Assembly: GCA_964405405.1 (NCBI GenBank)
Contig: CAYONT010000005.1
Coordinates: 33,809 to 97,808, forward strand
DNA from: CAMCYM01 sp964405405
GTDB lineage: Bacteria; Bacteroidota; Bacteroidia; Flavobacteriales_D; Sanyastnellaceae
DNA: 64,000 nt
Direction of reading: 5' to 3'
Shown: positions 42,723 through 50,741 of the stretch, piece by piece
Numbering within the stretch: the stretch's first letter is position 1
Layout: every line of letters begins with the position of its first letter
Notes under the pieces: generated by a model
Told to the model about the DNA's origin: nothing
The model's input: the letters and a program-made list of their open reading frames with translations, nothing else
Database searches by the model: none
Position numbers and translations under genes: made by a program

Positions 42723-43492
42723 TGCCCAAAACAGGGACGGGTCTCCAACCTGTTGAGGCAGTGTCTCGCAAGCGGTTGCGGGCGTTGCAGGCAGCTGCTG
42801 CAGCTCTCGCTGTGCATGCCTTGATTCTTGCTTATCTGGCTTGGCGACCCATGTCCGGGCCGGAAGCCCAAGTTGCAGCCTTGGAGATCGAGCTCGCAGA
42901 CTTTGTTCCTGAGGCCCTCCCGAGTTTGGAAGAACAAATCGAGGCCCGGATTGAGGCCCGGGTAGCGAACCGCCGGGCCGATGGCTCGATGGCCACGACG
43001 GAGGAGGTGGTGCAGTCGGGTCGGATGCCTTCCGCGAAGGAGTTGGCGGATCTGGAGCGTTCGGTTCGTGCGGAGGCCCGAAAGGAGCTGGAGGCAGCCC
43101 TGTCTCGGACGCCGGCGAATACGGACCGAACCCAATCGGGGGCGAAGCAACAACGGGAGCCCTTGGAGTCTTACTCCGGTTGGGACAAGCAGTATGCCGG
43201 TGAGGTGACTGTGCGTTTCGTGTTGCCGGGCCGGGAGGCGGTGTTCTTGGAGGTGCCCAGTTACCGATGTCGCGAGGGGGGGAAGGTGGTCGTGGACATC
43301 ACCGTGGATGCTGCGGGCAAGGTGGTCGAGGCCGTGCTTGCCGGAGGCCAAACCGCCCCCACAGCCGACCTCGCGTGCGTCGAACGTGAAGCGTTGCGCA
43401 GTGCCAAGGCATCCCGGTTCAACCGGGCTGCCCCGGGCGCGGGCCGCGCCCAGGGAACCCTGACCTATGTCTTTCAGTCGCAAGGAAGCTGA
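42722..43492 (+). CDS. TonB-like protein (single N-terminal TM, TonB C-terminal domain)
   Basis: A 256-residue protein. A basic N-terminus is followed by one transmembrane helix (about residues 21-42), a charged Glu/Arg-rich periplasmic spacer, and a C-terminal TonB-type domain containing EGGKVVVDITVDAAGKVVEAVL and ALRSAKASRFN. Such proteins transmit ExbBD energy or act as envelope linkers. The ATG shares one base with the stop of the TPR/coiled-coil gene, so the two are coupled and may form one complex. No exbB or exbD gene is nearby. Confidence 0.85.
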   Translation: MPKTGTGLQPVEAVSRKRLRALQAAAAALAVHALILAYLAWRPMSGPEAQVAALEIELADFVPEALPSLEEQIEARIEARVANRRADGSMATTEEVVQSGRMPSAKELADLERSVRAEARKELEAALSRTPANTDRTQSGAKQQREPLESYSGWDKQYAGEVTVRFVLPGREAVFLEVPSYRCREGGKVVVDITVDAAGKVVEAVLAGGQTAPTADLACVEREALRSAKASRFNRAAPGAGRAQGTLTYVFQSQGS

Positions 43493-43535
43493 GCGGGTAG
43501 GGGAGGGCGAGCGCTGCATTGGGCGCTGCCTGCCG

Positions 43536-43543
43536 TAAATTGG
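43536..43543 (+). promoter_or_regulatory. Putative -7 box of the dehydrogenase gene (TAAATTGG, 7 bases before ATG)
   Basis: One mismatch from TAnnTTTG with the same 7-base spacing as prfC and E1. Confidence 0.5.
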
Positions 43544-43550
43544 GGCGGAA

Positions 43551-44831
43551 ATGGAGGAAGGTTTGGCCTACAATTCAAACAATCGGTTGAAAATCGGCAT
43601 CCTGCGAGAAGGCAAGGTGCCACCGGATGCACGCGTTCCGCTGACGCCTGCCCAATGTGTGGAGTTGGTTCAACGTTATCCCGAGGTGGATTTGGTGGTC
43701 CAACCGAGCCCGGTGCGGCGCATCCCGGACACGGAATACCGCGACGCGGGCGTGGTCCTGCAAGAGGACTTGAGCGACCGAGATGTGCTGCTCGGTGTGA
43801 AAGAGGTCAATGTTGGCGATTTGCTCCCAGACAAGACGTATCTGTTTTTCAGCCATACCTTCAAGTTGCAACCTTACAATGCCCGGCTGCTCGCTGCCGT
43901 GCTGGACCGCCGCATTCGGTTGATCGATTATGAGGTGCTCCGTCGCCCCAGCGGCAAGCGCATCATCGGCTTCGGTCGGTGGGCGGGTTTGGTAGGCACC
44001 TACAATGGTTTCCGAGCTTATGGCATGCGTTCGGGGCGCTTTTCTTTGCCCCCAGCCTACGAATGCAAGGACCTGAAGGAAATGCTATCGCTGCTTTCGA
44101 AGCATGCGAACCTACCGGACGATTTCAAAATTGTGCTCACCGGTTGGGGCCGTGTGGGGCTCGGGGCGAAGGAGGTGCTCGACCACCTCAAGATTCGATG
44201 TGTCCACATCGATGATTTCCTGCGCATGGACTACCCGGAACCAGTATATGTCCACCTGCAAGTGGAGGACTACAATGTACATCGGGAGGGAAGGGCGTTC
44301 AATATGCCGGATTTTGTGGCGGATCCGACGAGCTACCGTTCTGATTTTATGCGTTTCGCTGAACGGGCGGACCTGTTCGTAGCAGGGCATTTTTGGGCAG
44401 AGGGGTCCCCGTTTTTGTTCACCCGTGCGGACATGCGGAGCCCCCGGTGGAATGTTCAGGTGGTAGCGGACATCAGCTGTGACATCGATGGTCCGGTAGC
44501 TTGTACGTTGCGTGCTTCAACCATCGAGGATCCTTTTTACGGTTACGACCCCCGAACGGAACAGGAATGTGCTGCAGATGACCCGGCGGGCATAACGGTG
44601 ATGGCGGTGGACAATCTGCCTTGTGAGTTGCCTCGGGATGCATCGGAAGGGTTCGGTCGAGACTTGATGGAGCATGTACTCCCGCTGCTGATTCGGGGAG
44701 ATCGAGATGACATATTGTCAGCCGCCAGTGAGACCACGTTGGAGGGAAAACTCCATGCGCCATATGCATATCTCGCGGATTATGCGGCCCAAGGACGGGT
44801 ACAATTGGCCCAGTCAGGGGAGCTACTCTGA
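43551..44831 (+). CDS. Alanine dehydrogenase / saccharopine dehydrogenase-like oxidoreductase
   Basis: A 426-residue NAD(P)-dependent enzyme of the alanine dehydrogenase/transhydrogenase-N superfamily. The N-terminal domain opens LKIGILREGKVPPDARVPLTPAQ, with the conserved Arg and Pro of the family, and contains VLLGVKEV and YLFFSHTFKLQPYN. The nucleotide fold carries VLTGWGRVGLGAKEVLDHL, a variant GxGxxG. LVGTYNGFRAYGMR is characteristic of lysine-forming saccharopine-dehydrogenase-like members. The product could act on saccharopine, alanine or a related amino acid; the sequence does not decide. It starts seven bases after a TAAATTGG box and stands alone. Confidence 0.85.
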   Translation: MEEGLAYNSNNRLKIGILREGKVPPDARVPLTPAQCVELVQRYPEVDLVVQPSPVRRIPDTEYRDAGVVLQEDLSDRDVLLGVKEVNVGDLLPDKTYLFFSHTFKLQPYNARLLAAVLDRRIRLIDYEVLRRPSGKRIIGFGRWAGLVGTYNGFRAYGMRSGRFSLPPAYECKDLKEMLSLLSKHANLPDDFKIVLTGWGRVGLGAKEVLDHLKIRCVHIDDFLRMDYPEPVYVHLQVEDYNVHREGRAFNMPDFVADPTSYRSDFMRFAERADLFVAGHFWAEGSPFLFTRADMRSPRWNVQVVADISCDIDGPVACTLRASTIEDPFYGYDPRTEQECAADDPAGITVMAVDNLPCELPRDASEGFGRDLMEHVLPLLIRGDRDDILSAASETTLEGKLHAPYAYLADYAAQGRVQLAQSGELL

Positions 44832-44872
44832 GCGCGGTGTTGCTTCAGCAATGATTGGCTTGGTTGTTGCTC

Positions 44873-44880
44873 TATCTTTG
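44873..44880 (+). promoter_or_regulatory. -7 box of the tmRNA gene (TATCTTTG)
   Basis: Perfect TAnnTTTG match 31 bases before the mature tmRNA 5' end, implying a short 5' leader of about 25 bases that would be removed by RNase P. Confidence 0.5.
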
Positions 44881-44919
44881 TCGGCCCCAAGGGGCTGCGT
44901 TCTTTGTTTATGGGGCCGA
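44881..44919 (+). promoter_or_regulatory. Pre-tmRNA leader able to pair with the tmRNA 5' acceptor strand
   Basis: TCGGCCCC at 44881-44888 is exactly complementary to GGGGCCGA at 44912-44919, the first bases of mature tmRNA. A competing local hairpin, GGCCCC-AA-GGGGC(T), lies within the leader itself. The alternatives could affect processing or folding; this is inference. Confidence 0.4.
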
Positions 44920-45309
44920 TTTTGGATTTGACAGCAAGCAGACAGATCGCGTAAGCACGTCGAGCACTTGGGAGACCAGCTCGTTAATCTTGAACTTCCA
45001 AGTCAGAAATGACAACACTTCCTACGCGCTCGCAGCTTAATCGACTCAGTCGATGAGCCCAATCTTCGCACCAGGTGCGGAGACGAGCTATCCCGTCGCG
45101 GTGTACGGACCCTTTCATCGGGGCAATGGGGTATCAGGCAAATGGGACTAGCAAAGGGTGTGTCCGACGCCCGGAGCGAATTTTCAGGACTAAGCCGTCG
45201 GGTGGGCCGCCTTGGGCCAGCCCCCGGACGAAAAACATACCAGGGATAAACGTGTAGAAAGCTCGGTTCGTCCTTGTTTGGACGGGGGTTCGACTCCCCC
45301 CGGCTCCAC
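44912..45309 (+). ncRNA. ssrA: Transfer-messenger RNA (3' end cut by the gap)
   Basis: tmRNA rescues ribosomes stalled on broken mRNAs and tags the nascent chain for proteolysis. The 5' end GGGGCCGATTTTGGATTTGAC and the 3' TPsiC arm GGGGGTTCGACTCCCCC with acceptor CGGCTCC are diagnostic; GGGGCCG pairs with CGGCTCC (one G-U). The mRNA-like part follows AAGTC at 45000-45004: AGA AAT GAC AAC ACT TCC TAC GCG CTC GCA GCT TAA (45005-45040), giving the tag RNDNTSYALAA with the usual YALAA end. Pseudoknot-type stems fill the middle. The sequence stops at the 100-N gap after ...CTCCAC, so the last bases and CCA status are unresolved. Confidence 0.97.
45297..45309 (+). repeat. 13-base direct repeat, left copy (tmRNA 3' end)
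   Basis: CCCCCGGCTCCAC, the last bases before the gap, repeated exactly at 45410-45422. Confidence 0.9.
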
Positions 45310-45409
45310 NNNNNNNNNNNNNNNNNNNNNNNNNNNNNNNNNNNNNNNNNNNNNNNNNNNNNNNNNNNNNNNNNNNNNNNNNNNNNNNNNNNNNNNNNNN
45401 NNNNNNNNN
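45310..45409. other. Assembly gap (exactly 100 N) at the tmRNA 3' end
   Basis: Placeholder gap flanked on both sides by the same 13 bases. Either the two contigs overlap by 13 bases and nothing is missing, or the repeats are attachment sites of an element that was not assembled. Confidence 0.98.
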
Positions 45410-45422
45410 CCCCCGGCTCCAC
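45410..45422 (+). repeat. 13-base direct repeat, right copy
   Basis: CCCCCGGCTCCAC immediately after the gap, identical to 45297-45309; it lies 13 bases before the stop of the secreted protein gene at 45435. Confidence 0.9.
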
Positions 45423-45434
45423 CCGTTTGTTCGA

Positions 45435-46988
45435 TCAGGGTGCAGCGCACAACGTGCCGAAGATGCCAAGGAGCATCAACAAGTCGCCTGTGGAAACGGT
45501 GCCGTTTTCATCCAGATCGCCCACGCAATCCGGCTCTCCAGCATACAGGCAGTGGGCGGTGAGAAAACAATCCTCCCCCGTATAGTTGAGCGCAAAGGGG
45601 TCGGTGCAACCGACCGCCAGAATAGCTGCCGGTGTTTCGAAAACTGTGGAAGGGATGAGAACTTGGCGCAACGTGCCTGCGTTTCCGCAACCATCGGTGG
45701 CGGTGGAAATGCGGTGGATGCGGCCTGATACACAGTCGGTACTGTCTGCCCAGACCAGGGTGACGTCACCAGCGCAATCATCTTGGGCGAAAGCGGTGGC
45801 ACCTTGAGGCGGCCAATCGGCGGTAGGCACGACCCACTCCGAGGGACTGTTGAAAAAGACCGGGGGAACGTCGTCGTGGATGTGCAGGGTTTGGACTGCC
45901 AAAGCCTCCGCTCCATCAGCATCTACCGCACGCAGTTGACGTCGGATGACAAACCGGCCTGGACACTCCCCCAACAGGGTATCCACTTCCTCTTCCACGG
46001 GCAAAGTGAGCCAATCGGCGGTTGCACCGAAGCCCGGAAGCGGACGGTCACGGGCACGGACCTCCGGCCACTCCGATCGGGGCAGTCCACAACCGATTTC
46101 TACTTCAGGCTCGAACCGCAACCGAGGTGGGTGGTTCCCAGTGACTTGAACCGTTTCAGTGCCCAACAGGGTGGTGCTGCCGCAACCGACGGCTACATGT
46201 TCAAAACGCCCGCCGTTCGTGGAACTGGCGTGGCTTGCCCAATTTCGGTACACTTCGACGGCCCGGAGGCCATACCAGCCACCGAAAGGGGCGTCAAGAG
46301 GCCCGATGCCCCAAGATTCAGCATCGAAATCGGTCAGGGGAACGGCGGATTCCACGTGGGTCATAGCGGAGGACGGTACGTGGGTTAGAGGGGCCAATGT
46401 GTTCAAAACAAAGGCCTGACGAGAACTGGCTCCACATGCGCTCCATGCCTCCCAAACGACCCATTCACTCCCCAATCCACAGGCATCGCGCCACAGCATG
46501 TAGTTGGTTTCCTGCACCCGGACGGGAGCACCGGTGCCTGGGTCGATGGCTTCCGCAGCTTGCATACGCGGTTCGCCCAGAACCACGGATGTTTCTCCGG
46601 GTGTGACCTGCCAAGACGGGGCACAGCCCGAAGCGGGCAAGGAGGTCGGCAGGGCCAGGTCGGGCAGCACCCGGATGGATTGGCGATCGATGGCTACTTC
46701 ACCCGAGCAGCCGCAAACAGCTCGAAATGAACGTACCACGGTATACGAGCCATCAGGTTCCGGTGGCAAGGTCTCCATGGATTCGGTCAAGGTAGCTCCT
46801 TCAGAGCATGTGGTAAAGACCTGGGCTTCGCCCCAACCTCGCTGAACATCCGCCCGGATCCAAAGGTCAGGAGGGGCGATGACCCCGGTCCGGGGACCTT
46901 GCGCCGAAACAGGGAGGGATGCGATCGCTAAGAACAGGCACCACGCTCCAGTCAGGATCCAAGTTCGAAACAGGATAATTCGATTCAT
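45435..46988 (-). CDS. Secreted protein with GCTDPxAxNY and dockerin-like motifs
   Basis: A 517-residue exported protein. Signal peptide MNRIILFRTWILTG... ending PVSAQ (about residue 30). The body contains many cysteines and Ig-like strands, but no enzyme motif. Near the C-terminus is VGCTDPFALNYTGEDC, a short repeat common in secreted Bacteroidota proteins, followed by DLDENGTVSTGDLLMLLGIFG, which has the Asp/Asn-rich loop and helix of a type I dockerin repeat (calcium-binding). A classic T9SS domain is not obvious. The start at 46988 is supported by a TACTTTCA box four bases upstream; the frame is open to 47012. Confidence 0.8.
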   Translation of the reverse strand: MNRIILFRTWILTGAWCLFLAIASLPVSAQGPRTGVIAPPDLWIRADVQRGWGEAQVFTTCSEGATLTESMETLPPEPDGSYTVVRSFRAVCGCSGEVAIDRQSIRVLPDLALPTSLPASGCAPSWQVTPGETSVVLGEPRMQAAEAIDPGTGAPVRVQETNYMLWRDACGLGSEWVVWEAWSACGASSRQAFVLNTLAPLTHVPSSAMTHVESAVPLTDFDAESWGIGPLDAPFGGWYGLRAVEVYRNWASHASSTNGGRFEHVAVGCGSTTLLGTETVQVTGNHPPRLRFEPEVEIGCGLPRSEWPEVRARDRPLPGFGATADWLTLPVEEEVDTLLGECPGRFVIRRQLRAVDADGAEALAVQTLHIHDDVPPVFFNSPSEWVVPTADWPPQGATAFAQDDCAGDVTLVWADSTDCVSGRIHRISTATDGCGNAGTLRQVLIPSTVFETPAAILAVGCTDPFALNYTGEDCFLTAHCLYAGEPDCVGDLDENGTVSTGDLLMLLGIFGTLCAAP

Positions 46989-46992
46989 CCTA

Positions 46993-47000
46993 TGAAAGTA
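46993..47000 (-). promoter_or_regulatory. Putative -7 box (TACTTTCA, 4 bases before ATG)
   Basis: TAnnTTTG-like with the common 4-base spacing. Confidence 0.4.
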
Positions 47001-47062
47001 AACCCTGAGCAATCGTTTTGCAAACCCTGTAACGGCCTCGCTGTCCCCCTACCTGTTTCCCT

Positions 47063-47941
47063 TCAGGGATTGCAGTGGTCACACATGCCCGGATCGGCTC
47101 GTGTGATTCCATCCGGGTGTTTGAGTTCCAGTTGAAACTGGCAACACGCACAGCGGTAGTGCAATCCCAGGGTGGCGTGGGTGGGCAAGCCACAAGCCGA
47201 ACAGGGAAGACCACCCTCCCGGCGAATCACATCAAAGCCCGGTATGCCGCAACCCGGACATACCACGCTCAGTTTGGCCACCAACTGTTCCCCAGCCTGC
47301 CGAATCACCGCTTGACGCATGGGGTTGAAACAGGCGCGCATGTCCGTTTCTACGTGAACCCCGTTCCCGCTGTGCGCAAGCCGGCGGAAAGCATCCTCCA
47401 GCTGTGCCCAGTCGCGGATTCCCTTGACCCAGGCATGGGGGAGGTGCCCCGCGTCTCTCAGGATCAATGCATGTTCTGGGAAGCCGATTTCCAAGGCCAA
47501 ATCCGCCAGTTCTGTCCATCTTGAAACCGTCTGAACCTTGAAATTGGTTTGGGACGAAATCGCCCAAGCGGAGACCTCGAGACCCAGCCTGCGATCTACC
47601 AGCAGGAGCAATTCGGTGTCGCTGGCGACGAAGGGCAAGCGGGGGTGTGGTCCGAAGGCGCCCTCGCTCGCGATGCCCAAGTCACAACCCATGGCATCCA
47701 TGGCTGCGAGGCACTTGGCCCGAGCGGTTTGGATCGGATCGCCTGGGCGGGCAATCTCCCCTGTGAATGTGCCGAAGACGTCGCTGTCAAAACCTTCCGG
47801 CACCCTGACCCTGACCCCCAGTGCTTCCTCGAAAAGCGGTCCTAGAATCGCCTCTTTGCCATGCCGGGTAGCGATGACCAAATCCCTCCCGCCGAAGTGC
47901 AGTGCCATCCGGGCCTCGCTGAGGTTCGGTGGATGGGACAT
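47063..47941 (-). CDS. DUF6671-like protein with C-terminal cysteine clusters
   Basis: A 292-residue cytoplasmic protein. The N-terminal two thirds (LVIATRHGKEAILGPLFEEALGVRV, LGIASEGAFGPHPRLPFVASDTELL) resemble the DUF6671 family, of unknown function. The C-terminus has paired CxxC-type motifs (VCPGCGIPGF, LPCSACGLP, YRCACCQ, MCDHCN) likely to bind zinc. The ATG at 47941 shares bases with the preceding stop (TGATG); a GTG at 47944 is an alternative. It is the third gene after icd and the 90-residue protein. Confidence 0.75.
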   Translation of the reverse strand: MSHPPNLSEARMALHFGGRDLVIATRHGKEAILGPLFEEALGVRVRVPEGFDSDVFGTFTGEIARPGDPIQTARAKCLAAMDAMGCDLGIASEGAFGPHPRLPFVASDTELLLLVDRRLGLEVSAWAISSQTNFKVQTVSRWTELADLALEIGFPEHALILRDAGHLPHAWVKGIRDWAQLEDAFRRLAHSGNGVHVETDMRACFNPMRQAVIRQAGEQLVAKLSVVCPGCGIPGFDVIRREGGLPCSACGLPTHATLGLHYRCACCQFQLELKHPDGITRADPGMCDHCNP

Positions 47942-48213
47942 CACGGATCAGCAATCTCGAGGTTTGCACGGATCACACATCCATCGTTCATGGATGCGAT
48001 CACGCTCATTGCGGCAGAAAACTCATGTTGTACCCTAGCGATCTGACGTTCCCGCATGGTCACGTCCTCCGGCGAATCCTCAGCATTGACTTGGGATTCC
48101 AGGAACCGGACGTGGGCTTCCACCCAACCCCGCAACAAACGAATCGACTCTGTGCGTGCATACGTTCCGTCCGCGAGGGTCAGGGTCAGACAGGGAGTGG
48201 GAGGCGTGTTCAT
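47941..48213 (-). CDS. Small protein downstream of icd
   Basis: A 90-residue cytoplasmic protein without a recognised domain: a short beta N-terminus (LTLTLADGTYARTESI) and a long amphipathic helix (VRFLESQVNAEDSPEDV, then REREIARVQ-like region). Its ATG overlaps the icd stop by four bases and its stop overlaps the start of the DUF6671-like gene, so it is translated within the operon. Function unknown. Confidence 0.7.
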   Translation of the reverse strand: MNTPPTPCLTLTLADGTYARTESIRLLRGWVEAHVRFLESQVNAEDSPEDVTMRERQIARVQHEFSAAMSVIASMNDGCVIRANLEIADP

Positions 48214-49646
48214 TGACCTTGACCAAGTGAAAAGGCAGGTTTTCCATCGAAATGGTACAGGTTTTCCGTCTTGATGACGTCAATGCCCCCTGCTTCAGCA
48301 GCTTGCAGCAGTTGGGGAATGGCGGATTTGGGCAAGGTTTTGCCCTGGCGCGGAAGGAAACGACAACGCCAATGGTCGGTGCAAAAAGTCTCTGGAAAAC
48401 CATCGGGATAGACCTTGATTCCACGGTTCGTGATCATGCTCAATGGGGCATCTTGGAGGGCAATCGCTTCCAGTTTCCGGGCCAAATCCGTTGCATCCTT
48501 CCCGCCCCAATGCACGAACAAATCCACCCCTATGAGCTCTTTCCGGGCAGGGGGTTTGCGTTCATAGGCTGGCAACTGAAGGGCGGCGGAAGTTTGGTAG
48601 CGGACGGCTGGCAGTTGGGTGGGGACTTGCCCCAATTGGCCGATGACGGCCTCAGCAAAAGCGCGGGTGCCCACTTGTTTCGTGCTGACACCGGGTTTGT
48701 ACACATCGTAGGTGTGGATGCCCAACTCCATCGTACGGAGCCAAGCGTTCTGGATCCGTTCGGCCACATCGCTCTGGCCGATGTGGTTGAGCATCATGAC
48801 GGCTCCCTGGAGCAGACCGGACGGGTTTGCCATGTCCTGTCCTGCCCGGCGGGGTGCAGAGCCGTGGATGGCTTCGAACATGGCACACTCTGTTCCGATG
48901 TTGGCAGAACCCGCCAAGCCCACGGAGCCAGCGATTTGGGCGGCCACATCGCTGAGTATGTCCCCGTAAAGATTGAGGGTAACAATGACGTCAAACGCTT
49001 CGGGTGTGTCGGCGAGTTTGGCCGCACCGATGTCCACGATCCAATGCTCAGCCTCGATGTCGGGAAAGTCCTTGGCCACCTCATCGAATACCTGATGGAA
49101 CAATCCATCGGTTTGTTTCATGATGTTGTCCTTGGTAAAGCAAGTGACCTTCTTGCGTCCCATTTGGCGGGCATAGGCAAAGGCATAGCGGACGATGCGC
49201 TCACATCCCGGCCGGCTGATGAGCTTCAGACATTGGATGACTTCATCGGTCTGTTGGTGCTCGATGCCTGCGTAAAGGTCCTCTTCGTTTTCGCGGACGA
49301 TCACCACATCCATTTGGGGATGTTTGGTATCTACGAAGGGATGCAGACTTACGCACGGCCGGATGTTCGCGTAAAGTCCCAAGAACTTGCGGGTGGTTAC
49401 GTTGAGGCTCTTGTAGCCGCCACCTTGGGGTGTGGTGATGGGGGCCTTGAGAAAAATCTTGTTGCGGCGGATGACATCCCAAGCTTCCTTCGCGATGCCG
49501 GAGGTGTTCCCGGACAGGTAAACTTGCTCGCCGATTTGGATTTCATCGATCGCAATGCGCGCCCCTGCGGCGTGGAGGATGGCAAGGGTTGCATCCATGA
49601 TTTCCGGTCCGATACCGTCACCTTTTGCAATTGTGATTCGGGTCAT
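48210..49646 (-). CDS. icd: NADP-dependent isocitrate dehydrogenase, long type
   Basis: TCA-cycle enzyme oxidising isocitrate to 2-oxoglutarate. The 478-residue product starts MTRITIAKGDGIGPEIM and shows the isopropylmalate/isocitrate dehydrogenase core: APITTPQGGGYKSLNV, VIVRENEEDLYAGIEH, TLNLYGDILSDVAAQIAGSVGLAGSANIG and FEAIHGSAPRRAGQDMANPSG. The extra C-terminal ~140 residues (GVDLFVHWGGKDATDLARKLEAI and beyond) are the extension known from the Thermus-type enzyme. The start at 49646 is the family start; the open frame to 49688 is not. Divergent from a LysR regulator, 115 bases away. Confidence 0.94.
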   Translation of the reverse strand: MTRITIAKGDGIGPEIMDATLAILHAAGARIAIDEIQIGEQVYLSGNTSGIAKEAWDVIRRNKIFLKAPITTPQGGGYKSLNVTTRKFLGLYANIRPCVSLHPFVDTKHPQMDVVIVRENEEDLYAGIEHQQTDEVIQCLKLISRPGCERIVRYAFAYARQMGRKKVTCFTKDNIMKQTDGLFHQVFDEVAKDFPDIEAEHWIVDIGAAKLADTPEAFDVIVTLNLYGDILSDVAAQIAGSVGLAGSANIGTECAMFEAIHGSAPRRAGQDMANPSGLLQGAVMMLNHIGQSDVAERIQNAWLRTMELGIHTYDVYKPGVSTKQVGTRAFAEAVIGQLGQVPTQLPAVRYQTSAALQLPAYERKPPARKELIGVDLFVHWGGKDATDLARKLEAIALQDAPLSMITNRGIKVYPDGFPETFCTDHWRCRFLPRQGKTLPKSAIPQLLQAAEAGGIDVIKTENLYHFDGKPAFSLGQGQ

Positions 49647-49672
49647 GGGGTGGGATGTTGGGATTGTGGATG

Positions 49673-49680
49673 CAAATTTG
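49673..49680. promoter_or_regulatory. Palindromic CAAATTTG in the icd-lysR intergenic region
   Basis: One mismatch from TAnnTTTG and self-complementary, so it could act as a -7 box in either direction: 26 bases before icd and 81 before the LysR gene. Evidence is weak. Confidence 0.25.
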
Positions 49681-49761
49681 GCCTGCACAATTCATAAACA
49701 ATCATTCAACTTTTTTATCCCATTCATTTGCATTCCAAATAACCCATCCCTTTCCACGCCC

Positions 49762-50691
49762 ATGCATTACACTTTGAACCAGTTGCGCATCTTCCACCGC
49801 GTGGTCGCCACCCGCAGTGTGACCCGAGCGGCTGAGGAATTGCACCTCAGTCAGCCAGCGGTTTCCATTCAGTTGAAGAACTTTCAACGGCAGTTTGACC
49901 TCCCGTTGCTCGAGGTGGTGCAGCGGCGCATCCATGTGACCGAATTTGGTTTGGAGATCGCACGTTCTGCTGAGGTGATTTTACAAGAGGTGCACGCCAT
50001 TCACTTCAAGATGCATGCACATGAAGGCAGGCTGACCGGCAAGCTCAGGCTAGCTGCTGTGTCCACTGGGAAGTATGTAGCACCGGTTTTTGTGGCGGGT
50101 TTCATGCGGTTGCATCCAGGGGTGGAATTGGTGTTGGATGTGACCAACCGGGCGCAGGTTTTGGAGAGCTTGGAGAAAAATGCAACGGATTTGGGTCTTG
50201 TCTCAGTGCTGCCAGACCATCTGCGGGTAGACTCCGTGCCCTTGTTTGAGAACCAATTGTACCTCGTTGCACATCCTGATTTTGTTCCACCGGAGGCGGC
50301 CCTCGGGTCTTCACCTTTGTCGCCACAACAGTTAGAGGGATTGCCACTGATTTTTCGTGAACCTGGGTCAGGGACAAGGCATGTGTTGGAGGCGTGGTTC
50401 AAATCGCATGGTCTTCATCTGGTTCCCAAGATGGTGCTGACCAGCAGCGAGGCGGTGAAGCAAGCGGTGCTTGCGGGATTGGGATGTTCGGTCATGCCGC
50501 TGGTGGGAATTCGCCATGAATTGCGTGCCGGCCGCCTTCAAATCGTACCGGTTGCGGGATTTCCCATCCTGTCGACGTGGACGTTGATTCATCTTCAGGC
50601 CCGTTCCCCTTCCCCGGTAACGCAGGCTTTTCTGGCTCATGTTCAGTCTGAAAAGGAGAACATCATTGCGGCGCATTTTGGACCCGATTGA
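49762..50691 (+). CDS. LysR-family transcriptional regulator
   Basis: A 309-residue LysR-type regulator. The winged helix-turn-helix is at residues 5-60 (QLRIFHRVVATRSVTRAAEELHLSQPAVSIQLK, in parts), followed by the effector-binding domain with GKLRLAAVSTGKYVAPVF and a RD2 segment GLGCSVMPLVGI. The HTH and hinge resemble CbbR-like members. A start at 49762 (MHYTLNQLRIF) removes 69 implausible upstream residues. It is transcribed away from icd and overlaps nothing upstream; by the usual LysR pattern it could control icd, which is inference. The last bases run into the deaminase promoter region. Confidence 0.92.
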   Translation: MHYTLNQLRIFHRVVATRSVTRAAEELHLSQPAVSIQLKNFQRQFDLPLLEVVQRRIHVTEFGLEIARSAEVILQEVHAIHFKMHAHEGRLTGKLRLAAVSTGKYVAPVFVAGFMRLHPGVELVLDVTNRAQVLESLEKNATDLGLVSVLPDHLRVDSVPLFENQLYLVAHPDFVPPEAALGSSPLSPQQLEGLPLIFREPGSGTRHVLEAWFKSHGLHLVPKMVLTSSEAVKQAVLAGLGCSVMPLVGIRHELRAGRLQIVPVAGFPILSTWTLIHLQARSPSPVTQAFLAHVQSEKENIIAAHFGPD

Positions 50692-50729
50692 TCTTCATGG
50701 CATGGGGAAGACCGTCTGGCACATTGGGG

Positions 50730-50737
50730 TATATTGG
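50730..50737 (+). promoter_or_regulatory. Putative -7 box of the deaminase gene (TATATTGG, 4 bases before ATG)
   Basis: TAnnTTTG-like with 4-base spacing; it supports the start at 50742. Confidence 0.45.
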
Positions 50738-50741
50738 GTGC

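Noticed and set aside
45270..45309. A stand-alone tRNA suggested by GGTTCGACTCCCCCCGGCTCCAC
   Set aside because: It is the TPsiC and acceptor part of the tmRNA; no anticodon arm is present.
45212..45562. Open frames crossing the second N gap on both strands
   Set aside because: They translate tmRNA, N and the antisense of the secreted protein gene.
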